The translations under genes were made by a program, and so were the position numbers. The notes beneath the pieces are model-generated. The model was not told the DNA's origin. It worked only from the letters and a program-made list of their open reading frames with translations, and made no database searches. A DNA stretch of 64,000 bases from Zhongshania sp. (GTDB taxonomy: Bacteria > Pseudomonadota > Gammaproteobacteria > Pseudomonadales > Spongiibacteraceae): contig NZ_JARGNU010000002.1 of NCBI RefSeq assembly GCF_029212375.1, positions 62,001 to 126,000 of the forward strand, in the 5' to 3' direction. Shown here piece after piece: positions 63,998 through 64,000 of this stretch (the first letter of the stretch is position 1; every line of letters starts with the position of its first letter).

Positions 63998-64000
63998 TAA

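Noticed and set aside
1-64000. tRNA, rRNA, CRISPR array or prophage
   Set aside because: Scanned intergenic regions by eye; no cloverleaf, conserved rRNA stretch, regularly spaced repeats or phage genes were seen.

Overview
The window looks like chromosomal DNA of an aerobic, probably marine gammaproteobacterium. This rests on synteny: bamD divergent from rluD-pgeF-clpB, and proA-nadD-rsfS-rlmH-mrdA-rodA in the order seen in pseudomonads and relatives. A Cellvibrionales/Spongiibacteraceae-like host is my inference; no rRNA is present to confirm it. Coding density is high. I saw no rRNA, tRNA, CRISPR array, prophage or intact insertion sequence.

Layout. 0-5 kb: bamD (partial), rluD, pgeF, and clpB behind a near-perfect sigma-32 promoter. 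5-9.5 kb: an uncharacterised four-gene envelope operon (DUF4331 protein, small lipoprotein, TPR protein, HupE/UreJ-type membrane protein), then a DUF4124 gene. 9.5-12.4 kb: ilvIH with a long leader. 12.6-20.6 kb: accessory stretch with a large lipoprotein, two decayed genes, a hipBA-type toxin-antitoxin pair, a transglutaminase-like protein, yajD and a SprA-related metallopeptidase. 20.7-35.4 kb: housekeeping genes (rhlE, prfC, rsuA, rsmC, asmA-like, sfsA, a Rieske protein, a patatin, a D,D-peptidase, cysE, ppa) mixed with small secreted or unknown proteins. 35.5-42.1 kb: nitrate assimilation (nirBD divergent from a narK-type transporter and a PP2C-kinase fusion). 42.5-51.0 kb: a nine-ORF operon for an ExbB/ExbD/TonB-like trans-envelope machine with TPR lipoproteins. 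51.5-52.8 kb: a porin. 52.9-64 kb: mpl, ubiX, an RND exporter, a Lon-N protein, proA, nadD, rsfS, rlmH, mrdA, rodA.

How the genes fit together. The nir/nar intergenic region holds two divergent sigma-54 promoters that match the consensus (TGGCAC-N5-TTGCT), with NtrC-like repeats between them. Weaker sigma-54-like elements of the same spacing precede the nine-ORF machine and the porin. My main hypothesis is that 38-53 kb is one RpoN/NtrC-type nitrogen-responsive locus that includes an undescribed energised envelope machine. The nir/nar promoters are strong sequence evidence; the extension to the machine and porin is inference. In the machine the TonB/AgmX-like partner is split into two ORFs at a GGGGTAATG junction, which may be a frameshift, programmed recoding, or stop-restart coupling.
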